Origin: Rossellomorea vietnamensis | Lineage (GTDB): Bacteria; Bacillota; Bacilli; Bacillales; Bacillaceae_B | NCBI RefSeq assembly: GCF_008180415.1 | Contig: NZ_VTEI01000006.1 | Span: 40,805-104,804 of the forward strand | Reading direction: 5' to 3' | DNA length: 64,000 nucleotides | In this document: positions 28,892 through 37,836 of the stretch, in pieces | Position numbering within the stretch: position 1 is the first letter of the stretch | Layout of the letters: each line of letters starts with the position of its first letter | Made by a program: the position numbers and the translations under genes | Notes under the pieces: model-generated | Databases searched by the model: none | What the model was told of the DNA's origin: nothing | Seen by the model: only the letters and a program-made list of their open reading frames with translations

Positions 28892-28900
28892 GGAAATCGT

Positions 28901-30148
28901 ATGAAACTTGGTTTGACTAGCAAAATCATCATCGGCTTAATTGCTGGTGCCATTACTGGCTTATTATTGAATATCTTTGCAACAGATGTATTTGATATAG
29001 CAGATCCTTATTTATTTACTCCATTAGGTAGAATCTTCCTTAATTTAATTTCCATGCTCGTGGTTCCCATTGTGTTTGTGTCGATTGTACTTGGCTCAGC
29101 CGGCCTTGGAGATCCTAAAAAGCTCGGAAGGATCGGTATCAAAACAATCCTATTCTTTCTTCTGACAACCTGCATCGCGATTGTCATTGGACTTTCACTG
29201 GCGAATGTTATTGATCCCGGACTTGTTGAGGGAATAGACACGAAGAATAATGAAGGTTTTGAAACAGAGGAAGCTCCTCCCGTCGGCGAGACACTAATGA
29301 ACATCATTCCTAAGAATCCGCTCACTGCAATGACCGAGGGAAATATGCTGCAAATTATTGCATTTGCCATTTTTATTGGGTTTGGTTTGACGGCATTGGG
29401 AGACAAAACAAAAGGGATACTGAAATTGTTTGATCAGGCAAATGACCTGCTGATGTATCTCGTGATCCTGGTTATGAAATTTGCCCCATACGGCACATTC
29501 GGATTGATTGCTTCAGCAATTGGAAGCCAGGGCTGGGGAGCCATCAAGGCCATGTGGCTGTATATGATGGTAGTCATTCTTGCCTTAGTGGTCCATGCTG
29601 CAGTCACTTATGGAGGAGCTGTAATGCTTTTGGCTCGCAAAAGTCCACTATGGTTCTTCAAAAATTTCAGTCCGGCTATGAGTGTGGCCTTTAGTACATC
29701 CAGCAGTAACGCAACCCTTCCAATTTCAATGGAGACTGCACAAAAAAGATTGAAGGTTTCTGAGCCTGTCAGCTCTTTCGTACAACCATTAGGTGCAACC
29801 ATCAACATGGATGGGACTGCGATCATGCAGGGGGTTGCCACGGTTTTCATTGCCCAGGTATACAGTGTTGACCTTTCTATCGGAGAATTGGTTACTGTAG
29901 TCCTGACTGCCGTGCTAGCCAGCATCGGAACAGCCGGTGTCCCTGGTGTAGGACTCATTCTGCTCGCAATGGTATTGAGCAGCGTGAACCTTCCTGTTGA
30001 AGGCATTGGCTTGATTCTCGGTATTGACAGATTACTCGACATGGCAAGAACTTCGATTAATATTTCTGGCGATGCTGCTTGTGCACTTATCGTTTCTGAA
30101 AGTGAGAAAAAACGGGAAAGTACAGCCAAAAACATAAATAATGAGTAG
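28901..30148 (+). CDS. Sodium/proton:glutamate (dicarboxylate) symporter, DAACS family
   Basis: A 415-residue membrane transporter of the GltT/GltP/DctA family. Visible marks: LISMLVVPIVFVSIVLG in the third helix, the serine-rich hairpin VAFSTSSSNATLPISM (HP1), the Na-binding helix with TINMDGTAIMQG, and HP2 with ASIGTAGVPGVGLILL, followed by the substrate-binding helix with DRLLDMARTSINISGDA. It imports glutamate, aspartate or C4-dicarboxylates with cations; the ARTSINISGD context suits acidic amino acids. One of the few plus-strand genes, with its own terminator. Confidence 0.92.
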   Translation: MKLGLTSKIIIGLIAGAITGLLLNIFATDVFDIADPYLFTPLGRIFLNLISMLVVPIVFVSIVLGSAGLGDPKKLGRIGIKTILFFLLTTCIAIVIGLSLANVIDPGLVEGIDTKNNEGFETEEAPPVGETLMNIIPKNPLTAMTEGNMLQIIAFAIFIGFGLTALGDKTKGILKLFDQANDLLMYLVILVMKFAPYGTFGLIASAIGSQGWGAIKAMWLYMMVVILALVVHAAVTYGGAVMLLARKSPLWFFKNFSPAMSVAFSTSSSNATLPISMETAQKRLKVSEPVSSFVQPLGATINMDGTAIMQGVATVFIAQVYSVDLSIGELVTVVLTAVLASIGTAGVPGVGLILLAMVLSSVNLPVEGIGLILGIDRLLDMARTSINISGDAACALIVSESEKKRESTAKNINNE

Positions 30149-30156
30149 AATGTGAA

Positions 30157-30183
30157 AAGTCTCCCAACTAAATTGGGAGACTT
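30157..30183 (+). terminator. Intrinsic terminator of the symporter gene
   Basis: Perfect stem AAGTCTCCCAA / TTGGGAGACTT, then TCTT. Confidence 0.88.
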
Positions 30184-30263
30184 TCTTCATAACAATGTAT
30201 TTCATGACATAAATAAGGCGATCCTTTATAGATTGCCTTATAAAATTATATTTGTTCTCTGAA

Positions 30264-30479
30264 TCAGATATTTCCCTTTTCCACTGACTTATCCCTATTA
30301 TACCTCTTCAAATACCCCTCAATCAGCCACTTGTTCTTATCCATAATTTTATCCACTGCTAATATGATCAGTACAAACACAATTGCCGGCTCTCCGGTTT
30401 CCAGCCAGCTCGTGATAAGTAGAAAAAACACGAATGAACTAACGAGTAAAATGGTCAGATAAGCGATTCCTTCTTTCAC
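30264..30479 (-). CDS. Small two-helix membrane protein, unknown
   Basis: A 71-residue protein with two membrane segments (YLTILLVSSFVFFLLITSWL and IVFVLIILAVDKIM) and a basic tail (KWLIEGYLKRYNRDKSVEKG). The GTG start is preceded by AAGGAGGG with 6-nt spacing, which supports expression. No family recognised. Confidence 0.6.
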   Translation of the reverse strand: MKEGIAYLTILLVSSFVFFLLITSWLETGEPAIVFVLIILAVDKIMDKNKWLIEGYLKRYNRDKSVEKGNI

Positions 30480-30610
30480 TGTTTCCCTCCTTGATTGCGC
30501 CTTTGAGGACTGGCCTTTCTCTTTTTATTCCATTGGAGTCAATTTATCAGTCTTAGTGATCTATTGAGTTCTTTCGTGAAATAAGCAAATCTTTTCAAAT
30601 AATAGTAAAA

Positions 30611-31543
30611 CTAAGAATCATAGGTAACAAGCACTTTTAAAGGGTTGATCTTTAGCATGCTAATGTCAGCAAAACAATCGATAAGTTCATGGTGTCTAAT
30701 TTTATAATCAAATAATTTAGTTAAATATTCCGCTGATTCGCTTTCCTTGAAGAACCATTTGGAATGTTCTTGATAGTCCCATCCATCGCTCGAGCCGATT
30801 AACTTTAACTCTTTATTGAAGAAGTTTTCATCCAGATAAAAAAGGTCTTTATTTCCATCAGATAGTATGCAAATTTCTCCACTTACTTTCAATGATCGTA
30901 ATAAGAGCTTAAAGGCTTTACTGCTTGCCGAGCATTCCAATCCAAAATCATAACCATCTTGCGAAATTTCATTTTCTCTGCTGTAAACATTCACCGCTCC
31001 AAATTCTTTAGCAAGTATTCTTCTATGTTCGTCTGGCTCTAAGACATCAACCTGCTTTACCTTCGTATAGTTTTTTAGAAAATGGATGGTTAAAAGCCCC
31101 ATCACACCTGCGCCGGTAACTATTACTCTATCGCTTGGTTGAGGCTGGAGCTTAAGCACCCCCTTTCCTGCATCACAAGATAAAGTATTTAATAACGCAT
31201 GAGTATAATCAATACTCTCAGGAACTTTGACCACTTTATCAGCATTGACAATAGCGAAATCTTTATGGCCGTAAAAAGACAGCACGTGATCGCCTGCTTT
31301 CAATCCTTTTACCGCCTGTCCTGTTTTCAGGATTCTTCCAAAACTTTCATATCCCGTTTCCTTTGGATAAACGGGGTCAGGGTCTGTTACATCTGACTCG
31401 TTGTATTGAGGCAATTCAGCTCCGATACTGATAGCTCCTGCAATTGTTTGAATCAATATTTCATCCTTTTCTAATGGTCGCAATTCACTTCTGGCCCACT
31501 TTAATTTTTGCTTCCCTAATAAGGTTAACGAGAGTTGATTCAT
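30611..31543 (-). CDS. Medium-chain dehydrogenase/reductase family protein without structural zinc site
   Basis: A 310-residue MDR-fold oxidoreductase. The GroES-like N-terminal half has KTGQAVKGLKAGDHVLSFYGHKDFAIV, and the Rossmann half has VIVTGAGVMGLLTIHFLKNY with the GxGxxG nucleotide motif. GHE of zinc alcohol dehydrogenases reads GYE here, and the four-Cys structural zinc lobe is missing, so a zinc-free or altered enzyme is likely. It lies just downstream of an SDR gene on the same strand, perhaps cotranscribed. The substrate is unknown. Confidence 0.72.
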   Translation of the reverse strand: MNQLSLTLLGKQKLKWARSELRPLEKDEILIQTIAGAISIGAELPQYNESDVTDPDPVYPKETGYESFGRILKTGQAVKGLKAGDHVLSFYGHKDFAIVNADKVVKVPESIDYTHALLNTLSCDAGKGVLKLQPQPSDRVIVTGAGVMGLLTIHFLKNYTKVKQVDVLEPDEHRRILAKEFGAVNVYSRENEISQDGYDFGLECSASSKAFKLLLRSLKVSGEICILSDGNKDLFYLDENFFNKELKLIGSSDGWDYQEHSKWFFKESESAEYLTKLFDYKIRHHELIDCFADISMLKINPLKVLVTYDS

Positions 31544-31607
31544 ATTTATATATCAGTCCCTTGCTGCTTTGGTAATTATTTTCATCTTTCTCAAAATTTC
31601 GTAAAGC

Positions 31608-32477
31608 TCATCCCTCTACGTGCCGCTTAAAATAATTCCCCCAATGAGGCTGGGTTCCGTCGATATCCTTAAAGCCATATTCTTCGGACAATTCCCATGT
31701 GCTGAAAACCCTGCCTGTCCTGCTATGTATTTCAGGATCCGATGCCAAGCAGCGAATCGCTTCTCCAATATAATAAGGCGATTCTGAAGCAATGAAATGA
31801 GGGTCTTTATTGGCTCCCTCTTTCCAGTTTTCTTCTGTCACACCAAAAAGTTCAAGCATTGCTTCTGATCTTAAAAATCCAGGGGTGACTGCAATAGCGG
31901 TAATACGATCATCCTTTAGATCCTCCGCCATTGCTTGAGCAGTATGAATGTTGGATACTTTAGCCAAACTATAGTAAAAATTCCCACGAGGCTTATAATC
32001 TACCCCATCGGTAATTTCCACAATCAGGCCGCCGCCACTTTGTTTTAATAAGGGAATACTATAATGAGCGGTGATGATATGTGATTCTACTGCCTGCCTC
32101 TGCATTTGAAGACCTTTTGCCAAACTATGTTCACCAATCGCTTTTCCCCATTCTGTCAGAAGGTCTCCACCCCATACATCATTGATAAGGATATCGAGTC
32201 TCCCACTTTCTGCTTTGACCCTCTCAAATAGCTCAATGACATCAGATTCAATTGTATGATCCGTCTTTACCGGAATTCCTAAACCTCCAGCATGTGTAAC
32301 CAATTCTGCCGTCTCTTCAATCGTTTCTTTTCGTCCCATGGGCGATGGGCTGTGAAGAGTCGACCTTCCAGTGACATATACAGTTGCACCAGCTTCACCA
32401 AGTTTTACAGAGATCCCGCGTCCAGCCCCTCTTGTGCCTCCAGCGACAACTGCAACCTTACCTTTTAATAATTTCAT
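31608..32477 (-). CDS. Short-chain dehydrogenase/reductase (DHRS1-like)
   Basis: A 289-residue NAD(P)-dependent oxidoreductase with cofactor motif VAGGTRGAGRGISVKLGEAG near residues 10-30, LDILINDVWGG in place of the usual NNAG, and the active-site Tyr-x3-Lys in FYYSLAKVSN. The changed NNAG motif and length resemble DHRS1-type SDRs. RBS TGGAGG precedes the ATG. It stands 64 bp upstream of an MDR gene on the same strand. The substrate is unknown. Confidence 0.82.
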   Translation of the reverse strand: MKLLKGKVAVVAGGTRGAGRGISVKLGEAGATVYVTGRSTLHSPSPMGRKETIEETAELVTHAGGLGIPVKTDHTIESDVIELFERVKAESGRLDILINDVWGGDLLTEWGKAIGEHSLAKGLQMQRQAVESHIITAHYSIPLLKQSGGGLIVEITDGVDYKPRGNFYYSLAKVSNIHTAQAMAEDLKDDRITAIAVTPGFLRSEAMLELFGVTEENWKEGANKDPHFIASESPYYIGEAIRCLASDPEIHSRTGRVFSTWELSEEYGFKDIDGTQPHWGNYFKRHVEG

Positions 32478-32543
32478 AACAATTTGCCTCCAGTCGAAAA
32501 TCGTTTCAGCCCTTTGAGATCTTTACCTTCCAAAAAAATAAAA

Positions 32544-32568
32544 CGGTTGCTCCAGTAACAAGCAGCCG
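32544..32568 (-). terminator. Intrinsic terminator after the nucleotidyltransferase
   Basis: Hairpin CGGCTGCT / AGCAACCG with TTTTATTTTTTT on the minus strand. Confidence 0.82.
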
Positions 32569-32580
32569 CCTCTTTCAAAA

Positions 32581-33409
32581 CTAAATCACCTTATCGATAA
32601 CTTCCCTGCACCAGGCTTCGTTTTCCTTTATTCCTGTTTGACTGGAAAGCTGTTTGTTCAACTTGAAAAACTCAGGTAAAATACTGCTTACAGTTTTCAT
32701 GATATCCGCCGAATCACGGGTTGATTCCCAGCTGTCCAGTAAAGCCAGCTGCCAATCTTCCAGCAAGCTTCTTTCACCTTCAAGCTTAGACCAGATGCCA
32801 TAAGAACTGTCTATCCGCTGGTCATTTTCCATATACCAGCCTTGGACAATCAGCCATCTTAATCTATCTAAATTGGCTAATGCATAATATCGTTCATTTC
32901 TCATGACAGACCGGTACGTTTCATGGATAAAAGCAAGCACCTTTCCTCTCCATGCTTCCACTTCTTCCGCAAAAGGGCTGTATTTTAATTTTGAGGAAGC
33001 CTCTAAAACCTTTTCCACGATCCCCTCTGGATCATAAAGTGCTTTCAATCCAGACAGCCAAAGAGAGGGGGGTCAACTCACCAGGTTCTTTATAAAAGGT
33101 ATCCACTTTAACGAAACAATCAAAGTGGGAAACAATTACCGGCGTACTTGGATGTCCTTCAAAAAATAAAACAGTTCCCCATTTTCTCGGCCGTACGCAC
33201 TTGTTTCGAATAAATTCATTCCTGGATTCCGGAGAGACAATGATATGTAAATCTATATCCGAATAGCGGTCATAATTCCCCTTAGCCAGCGAACCTCCTA
33301 AATAAATCCCTAATACATCTGGGTCATTGGTTAAATCATTCAGGATGCACTGTAGAAGTTTATCCCGTTCTTTCGGTAAATTATGGTCTCTTAATTCGTG
33401 TCTACTCAC
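32581..33409 (-). pseudogene. Nucleotidyltransferase-domain protein with a one-base frameshift
   Basis: Two overlapping frames make one protein. The first (33032-33409) has the minimal nucleotidyltransferase motif IYLGGSLAKGNYDRYSDIDLHIIV (GS...DxD). The second (32581-33048) is the helical C-terminal part (RWLIVQGWYMENDQR). The break is at a run of six C on the minus strand (G6 at 33067-33072). With five C the frame continues ELTPSLWLSGLKALYDPEG without interruption. It is either a recent frameshift or a sequence error. The intact protein of about 275 residues would resemble aminoglycoside-type or antitoxin-like nucleotidyltransferases; its substrate is unknown. Confidence 0.78.
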
Positions 33410-33600
33410 AAATCCCGCACATTAATAACACTCCTCATTTTAGTTTTTATTTTTAGTCATTCGACAAAGGTTCTCCCGATTCCTCTTAAAGAATATGGAT
33501 CCTCATTAGAGTTGTTTCACTTTATCCTTTAAAAAGTATTTGGCCGACAAGGTTGCAGTCCACATTTTCCATTGTGGTACCTCATTACGTATCAACGGTA

Positions 33601-35220
33601 TCAATCTGAAAAACTATCATTCTTTATACTCATGAATAGATTTTTTACAGAGCGCATCCTCACTCCCCCTCCAAGGTAAACAAGGAGCCCGGCTATGATG
33701 GATATAATAGAAATGAGGACCGATCCAAAAAAGTCACCGATAGAAGCAGGCAGCCATAATTCTACGAGAGTTTTCACTCCCCAAACTGCTGATCCCATAA
33801 CGATAACTAATAAGGTCACTTCTCTTAAAGAGTGTAAAAAGGGAGCCATTTTAAAACCGACACCTTTCTTAATCCTATAGACATTAAAAAGAATAGATAC
33901 CGAAAACCCCATGTAGGTTGCTATGATGGGCCCTGCAACTTCCAAAGAACTGACAAGCGCCAAGTTCAAGAATATCTTTACCAGGACTCCAATTGTAATC
34001 CCAATAATCAGTTTCTTCTGCTGATTAATTCCTTGCATAATTGCCGCAGTCAGGGTAAAAAGAGCTAATACGACTGCTGCCGGAGCGTACCATTGCAATA
34101 CCAATCCGCCAAGCTCCGGGCTGTTTCCCGTTCCGAAGATCATCGTATAAACCGGCTTTCCGAGTATACTTAAACCTATACCAGCCGGCAGAGTAAAAAA
34201 CATCATGACCAGCATCGATTGAGAAATTTGACTATTAACTTCCTTTGCTTTTCCCCTCGTATAAGCTGAGGTAATTTCGGGGATAAGAGACATCCCAAAG
34301 GCAGTTGCCAGTGATAAAGGAACCATGACTAGGATCAGCGACATTCTCATCACTGAATTAATCGTTTCTGCTTCACCTAATGTGTAGCCTGCTGATACAA
34401 ATAGTTCGTTTATGGTAAATATATCAATGTTCTGGTAGATTGGTATCGCCAGCCCGGTTATCACAAATGGAATAGCGTACCCTATTAATTCTTTCATTAT
34501 TGAGAAAATAGGTAAATCTTCGTTATCCGGACTTTCATCCCTCTGTCTCTTAATAACCCCTCTTCGTTTAATGAAACTGAAGAGCAAACCACAAAAAGCA
34601 GCTGCCCCTCCTGCAAATGCTGCAAAAACAGCTGCCCCAACGGCATTAGCCACCGTTCCTTCAAACACGTGAATAATCAGGTATGCCCCAACAAGGATAA
34701 AGGTTATCCTGACTACCTGCTCAATCACTGTACTTATTGCGGAAGGACCCATTGACTGGCTTCCCTGAAAAAAACCTCTAAAAATACTCATGGCTGGTAT
34801 AATCAACAAAGCAAAGCTCACCAGGCGTATCACAGATTGAACATCCTCCATTGTATTTCCTGAAGATTCATTCGCTCCGACCACCACTTCTGCTAAATAA
34901 GGCGCCAGGACATACAAGACAACAAAGGATATTCCCCCGCTCAAAATCATTAAATACATACCGTATTTCAAAAGTCTCAACCCTGCTCTGTAGTTGCCTA
35001 ATTCGTTGTATTTGGCCACAAATTTGGAGACTGCCAGAGGAAGGCCGATAGTGGAAATACTTAAAAGTATAGTATAGGGACCATAAGCATAACCGTAGAG
35101 AGCAAAGCCTTGTGTCCCGACAAGAGCTGTGAATGGAATGATATATATGAAACCAAGAACTTTGGATATAAGGGCCGCTGCTGTTAAAAAGAACGTTCCC
35201 CTAATGAATTTATTTTGCAC
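33601..35220 (-). CDS. MurJ/SpoVB-family lipid flippase (YtgP-like)
   Basis: A 539-residue membrane protein of the MOP/MVF exporter superfamily with about 14 helices. Family marks: FIRGTFFLTAAALISKVLGFIYIIPF at the start, LPLAVSKFVAKYNELGNY, IFRGFFQGSQSMGPSAISTVIEQVVRI and AAIMQGINQQKKLIIG. YtgP of B. subtilis (MurJ) flips lipid II; others in the family move sporulation or teichoic-acid precursors. Apparently monocistronic. I use GTG 35220, six bases after GAGGT; the upstream GTG abuts the SD. Confidence 0.85.
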   Translation of the reverse strand: MQNKFIRGTFFLTAAALISKVLGFIYIIPFTALVGTQGFALYGYAYGPYTILLSISTIGLPLAVSKFVAKYNELGNYRAGLRLLKYGMYLMILSGGISFVVLYVLAPYLAEVVVGANESSGNTMEDVQSVIRLVSFALLIIPAMSIFRGFFQGSQSMGPSAISTVIEQVVRITFILVGAYLIIHVFEGTVANAVGAAVFAAFAGGAAAFCGLLFSFIKRRGVIKRQRDESPDNEDLPIFSIMKELIGYAIPFVITGLAIPIYQNIDIFTINELFVSAGYTLGEAETINSVMRMSLILVMVPLSLATAFGMSLIPEITSAYTRGKAKEVNSQISQSMLVMMFFTLPAGIGLSILGKPVYTMIFGTGNSPELGGLVLQWYAPAAVVLALFTLTAAIMQGINQQKKLIIGITIGVLVKIFLNLALVSSLEVAGPIIATYMGFSVSILFNVYRIKKGVGFKMAPFLHSLREVTLLVIVMGSAVWGVKTLVELWLPASIGDFFGSVLISIISIIAGLLVYLGGGVRMRSVKNLFMSIKNDSFSD

Positions 35221-35328
35221 TTTCACACCTCAATTGATTGTAAATACAATGCAGTAAAAAGACTGTTTTTTATAAATGCCATACAGATGCTGCCAGACCT
35301 GGATATTAGGAGCCATGAACAAATCCAT

Positions 35329-35835
35329 TCATAAAATTTTCCTCAAGACCTCTGACACAAACTCGGTCTTATCATCTGCATATTGATGCTTGTCCCGTTT
35401 ATTTTGCTGTGTTAATTGTAATTTCAGCTTTTCATACTTCTTCCTGTCTTGCTCGTGGTTTCTTAAATGATCCCTGAATTTCAGCTGCTGAATCAAGTAT
35501 TGACTTCCTCTTTGATACATATGGATTTGGTGGGTTCTGGGTTCCCCTTTATTGAAGTAATGCCTATCGGGGAGAATATTTGAACCTCTGTAAGAATAGC
35601 CAAGCCCTTCAAGAGGCAGCGCAAATTTCTCTCCGTAATTAAAATCTTCTATTTCAACAGCGATATCAATAATCGGTTTTGCCTTTAAATTCCTAACAGA
35701 GGTGCTTCCGATATGGTGGACTTTCACGAGGCTGCCCAGAACCCTGTGAATTTGTTCCCTTTCCCGTTCAAATTCGCTTTCCCACTCATCACTCCACGGA
35801 ACTATAAAGACTTCTCCTCTTGGAAGACCAAGCAT
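35329..35835 (-). CDS. GrpB family protein (UPF0157)
   Basis: A 168-residue protein with the GrpB/UPF0157 signature: VPWSDEWESEFERE, VHHIGSTSVRNLKAKPIIDIAVEI, and THQIHMYQRGSQYLIQQLKFRDHLRNH. The fold is of the nucleotidyltransferase type; the function is not established. The RBS GAGGCGAGAGG lies right before the ATG. Close behind the hydrolase gene on the same strand (24-bp gap), so the two are likely cotranscribed. Confidence 0.88.
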   Translation of the reverse strand: MLGLPRGEVFIVPWSDEWESEFEREREQIHRVLGSLVKVHHIGSTSVRNLKAKPIIDIAVEIEDFNYGEKFALPLEGLGYSYRGSNILPDRHYFNKGEPRTHQIHMYQRGSQYLIQQLKFRDHLRNHEQDRKKYEKLKLQLTQQNKRDKHQYADDKTEFVSEVLRKIL

Positions 35836-35859
35836 CCTCTCGCCTCCTCAACTTTTTAT

Positions 35860-36504
35860 TTAGAAGTGATAAATATCCCCTAGTATTCTTTTTAAAACAT
35901 CAATGGAGTCTAGGGTCTTCTCATTGTATTCGAGAATATGATTGACTTCAGGAATTAACTTTGCTGTGACATTAGGATTCTTACTTACTTCTTCAAATCT
36001 TTCCGAAATGTAATATGGATCTTGATCACCAATGAATAATAAACCTTTATTTTTGCTTCCCACCAAGGATTCAAGAACATCCTCTCTTTGAATTAAAGGT
36101 GTCAGCCAAATTGCCTTGGCATTGCTGAAATCTTCCCTATTTAAAACTCCTCCCAAAGGAATGGTCCCCAGTGACTTCCCAATAAGATAAATATTTTCAT
36201 AGCTGTTATGGAAAAAAACTTCATCGATGACAGTATTAACATCCACTTTGATAGCTTCACTAATTTCAGCCATACTGAAATCATCATACAATTTGTCATT
36301 ATAGCGATAATTGATCTGCAAAACATCAAATGACTTGTTAAGAAATACACTTGTGGAAAAATGCAGAAGAGGTGATTGAACAGTATAGCCGGCCCCTGGT
36401 AAAATGATGGCTATATTTTTACACCCTTCACTTTTACTTACAATGGAGTAAGGAACCTCCATGCCTTTGTATCCTTCAACCGCATTCGTATATACCTTAA
36501 ACAT
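35860..36504 (-). CDS. Alpha/beta hydrolase
   Basis: A 214-residue alpha/beta hydrolase. IAIILPGAGYTVQSPLLH provides the oxyanion region, IYLIGKSLGT the nucleophile elbow (G-x-S-x-G), FIGDQDPYY the acid and VNHILEY the histidine. The family includes small esterases and dienelactone-hydrolase-like proteins; the substrate is unknown. RBS CGGAGGGG precedes the ATG. Likely in one transcript with the GrpB gene that follows. Confidence 0.78.
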   Translation of the reverse strand: MFKVYTNAVEGYKGMEVPYSIVSKSEGCKNIAIILPGAGYTVQSPLLHFSTSVFLNKSFDVLQINYRYNDKLYDDFSMAEISEAIKVDVNTVIDEVFFHNSYENIYLIGKSLGTIPLGGVLNREDFSNAKAIWLTPLIQREDVLESLVGSKNKGLLFIGDQDPYYISERFEEVSKNPNVTAKLIPEVNHILEYNEKTLDSIDVLKRILGDIYHF

Positions 36505-36695
36505 TACCCCTCCGCCTTTCCTACATATATAAATAGGTTATTTTCTGACTTACAGACTAACTAAAATGAGACAGAAGCCTGCCCCCTCTTGTATATGTTA
36601 TCTATTTTTCTTTAAAAACCAGATATAAGTAAGCTTAAAAGGAATTTTCCAAATGAGAGCACATGAATATAAGCCTTTCCTAACCATGATTCATT

Positions 36696-37172
36696 TTAGA
36701 TGGTCAGCACTCTGTAGCTGGCTTCAATGGCAAGCAGAGAATGATTTAAGTCTAATGAACCATCCATAGCGTTCCATATTCCGAATCCAGCAAAAACAGC
36801 GATAACGGTAATGGTCTCCTTAAACAGATTTCTTTTCTTAATAAAAAGGAAAAGAGTTAAACAAGCAACGGCTAGTAAGTAAGTAATGGAAACAACAATC
36901 TGCCAGAACTGAGCTTTAGCAGAACTTACTGCCTCCATGTAGTGCATTACATCCTCTTCGTTTGCAGCTGTTTCTTCTATTAAAGATCTTTCCCCTTTAT
37001 AGCCAATTTCCCAGGTGAATCCTTCCTTCTCTTTCAGCATGATATAGGTGTAATCAAAGGCTTCTCCTTCGCCAATAACCCCTATGTGTTCCTTTGTGTC
37101 TTCTTCATTTTTGGAACACCCCGCTAACATTACTGGGAAAGAAAATAATACGATCAATAACAGTTTTTTCAT
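36696..37172 (-). CDS. Predicted lipoprotein with two membrane helices, unknown
   Basis: A 158-residue protein. The signal peptide MKKLLLIVLFSFPVMLAGC ends with a lipobox (LAGC). A 70-residue outside part follows, then two membrane helices (IVVSITYLLAVACLTLFLFI and TVIAVFAGFGIWNAM). I recognise no family. RBS AAGAAGG is upstream of the ATG. Confidence 0.65.
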   Translation of the reverse strand: MKKLLLIVLFSFPVMLAGCSKNEEDTKEHIGVIGEGEAFDYTYIMLKEKEGFTWEIGYKGERSLIEETAANEEDVMHYMEAVSSAKAQFWQIVVSITYLLAVACLTLFLFIKKRNLFKETITVIAVFAGFGIWNAMDGSLDLNHSLLAIEASYRVLTI

Positions 37173-37197
37173 CCAGTATACCTTCTTTTTTTTATTT

Positions 37198-37418
37198 GGC
37201 TGTTTTCTAAAAGATTATTGCTGCTTTAACGAATTGGATTTCCGCTCCATGCGTACGACTCCGCGGGGCGGGCGTTGAGCCTCCTCGGCTGCGCCTGCGG
37301 GGTCTCAGCTGTCCCGCTAGTCCCGCAGGAGATCGTACGCATTCCGCTTCAATCCTCCTACAAAAAGAGGATGACGGTAAGATTGCATTCTCAATCAGCA
37401 ATTAATTAGAAGAAATCC
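37198..37418. mobile_element. Type B MITE-like element, 221 bp
   Basis: Left end GGCTGTTTTCTAAAAGATTATTGC, right end GCAATTAATTAGAAGAAATCC. The GC-rich centre forms a long hairpin with arms TGCGTACGA (37250-37258) and TCGTACGCA (37333-37341), which differ from the arms of the copy at 46981 but are still complementary. The flanks show no clear 8-bp repeat. Directly followed by a diverged type A copy. Confidence 0.75.
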
Positions 37419-37427
37419 TATTAAACA

Positions 37428-37572
37428 GACTGTTTTTGCATTAATTTTGCTTTCGTCAGTATCGCCCTCCGGATACTAAGATTTCTAATTCTAAACGGGG
37501 AGCCTTAGCAGGATATAAAGCAGTTATCCTACGAAGGTAATCTAAAATTGCAACAAAGTTTACAAAAAAGCA
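37428..37572. mobile_element. Diverged short (type A) MITE-like element
   Basis: GACTGTTTTTGCATTAATTTTGC at the left and GCAACAAAGTTTACAAAAAAGCA at the right, with the family's internal CCGGATACTAAGA segment. Ends are eroded and no target duplication is evident. Confidence 0.65.
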
Positions 37573-37798
37573 TTTAATTAAAATGTATTAAAATTCTCTT
37601 TATCTCTTAATTCAGCTGCCACTAAATTTGTTTCCTAATTTTAACATATGAATAGGTTTTTTAGTATTGATTTTAAGCTGTTCGTCTTATTTATTCTTTG
37701 CTTTCGAAAGCAATTTATCATTGCATCTTAGAAAGCATCTAAAACCTCTTTTCCTTTTTTAATCCTTATTAACTAATTTTATTTCCTCACTAAAAAAA

Positions 37799-37825
37799 CA
37801 GCCCTAAACAATTTGTTTAGGACTG
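37799..37825 (-). terminator. Intrinsic terminator of the subtilisin gene
   Basis: Hairpin CCTAAAC / GTTTAGG inside a longer imperfect stem with T7 on the minus strand. Confidence 0.85.
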
Positions 37826-37836
37826 CCTTTTTCAAT

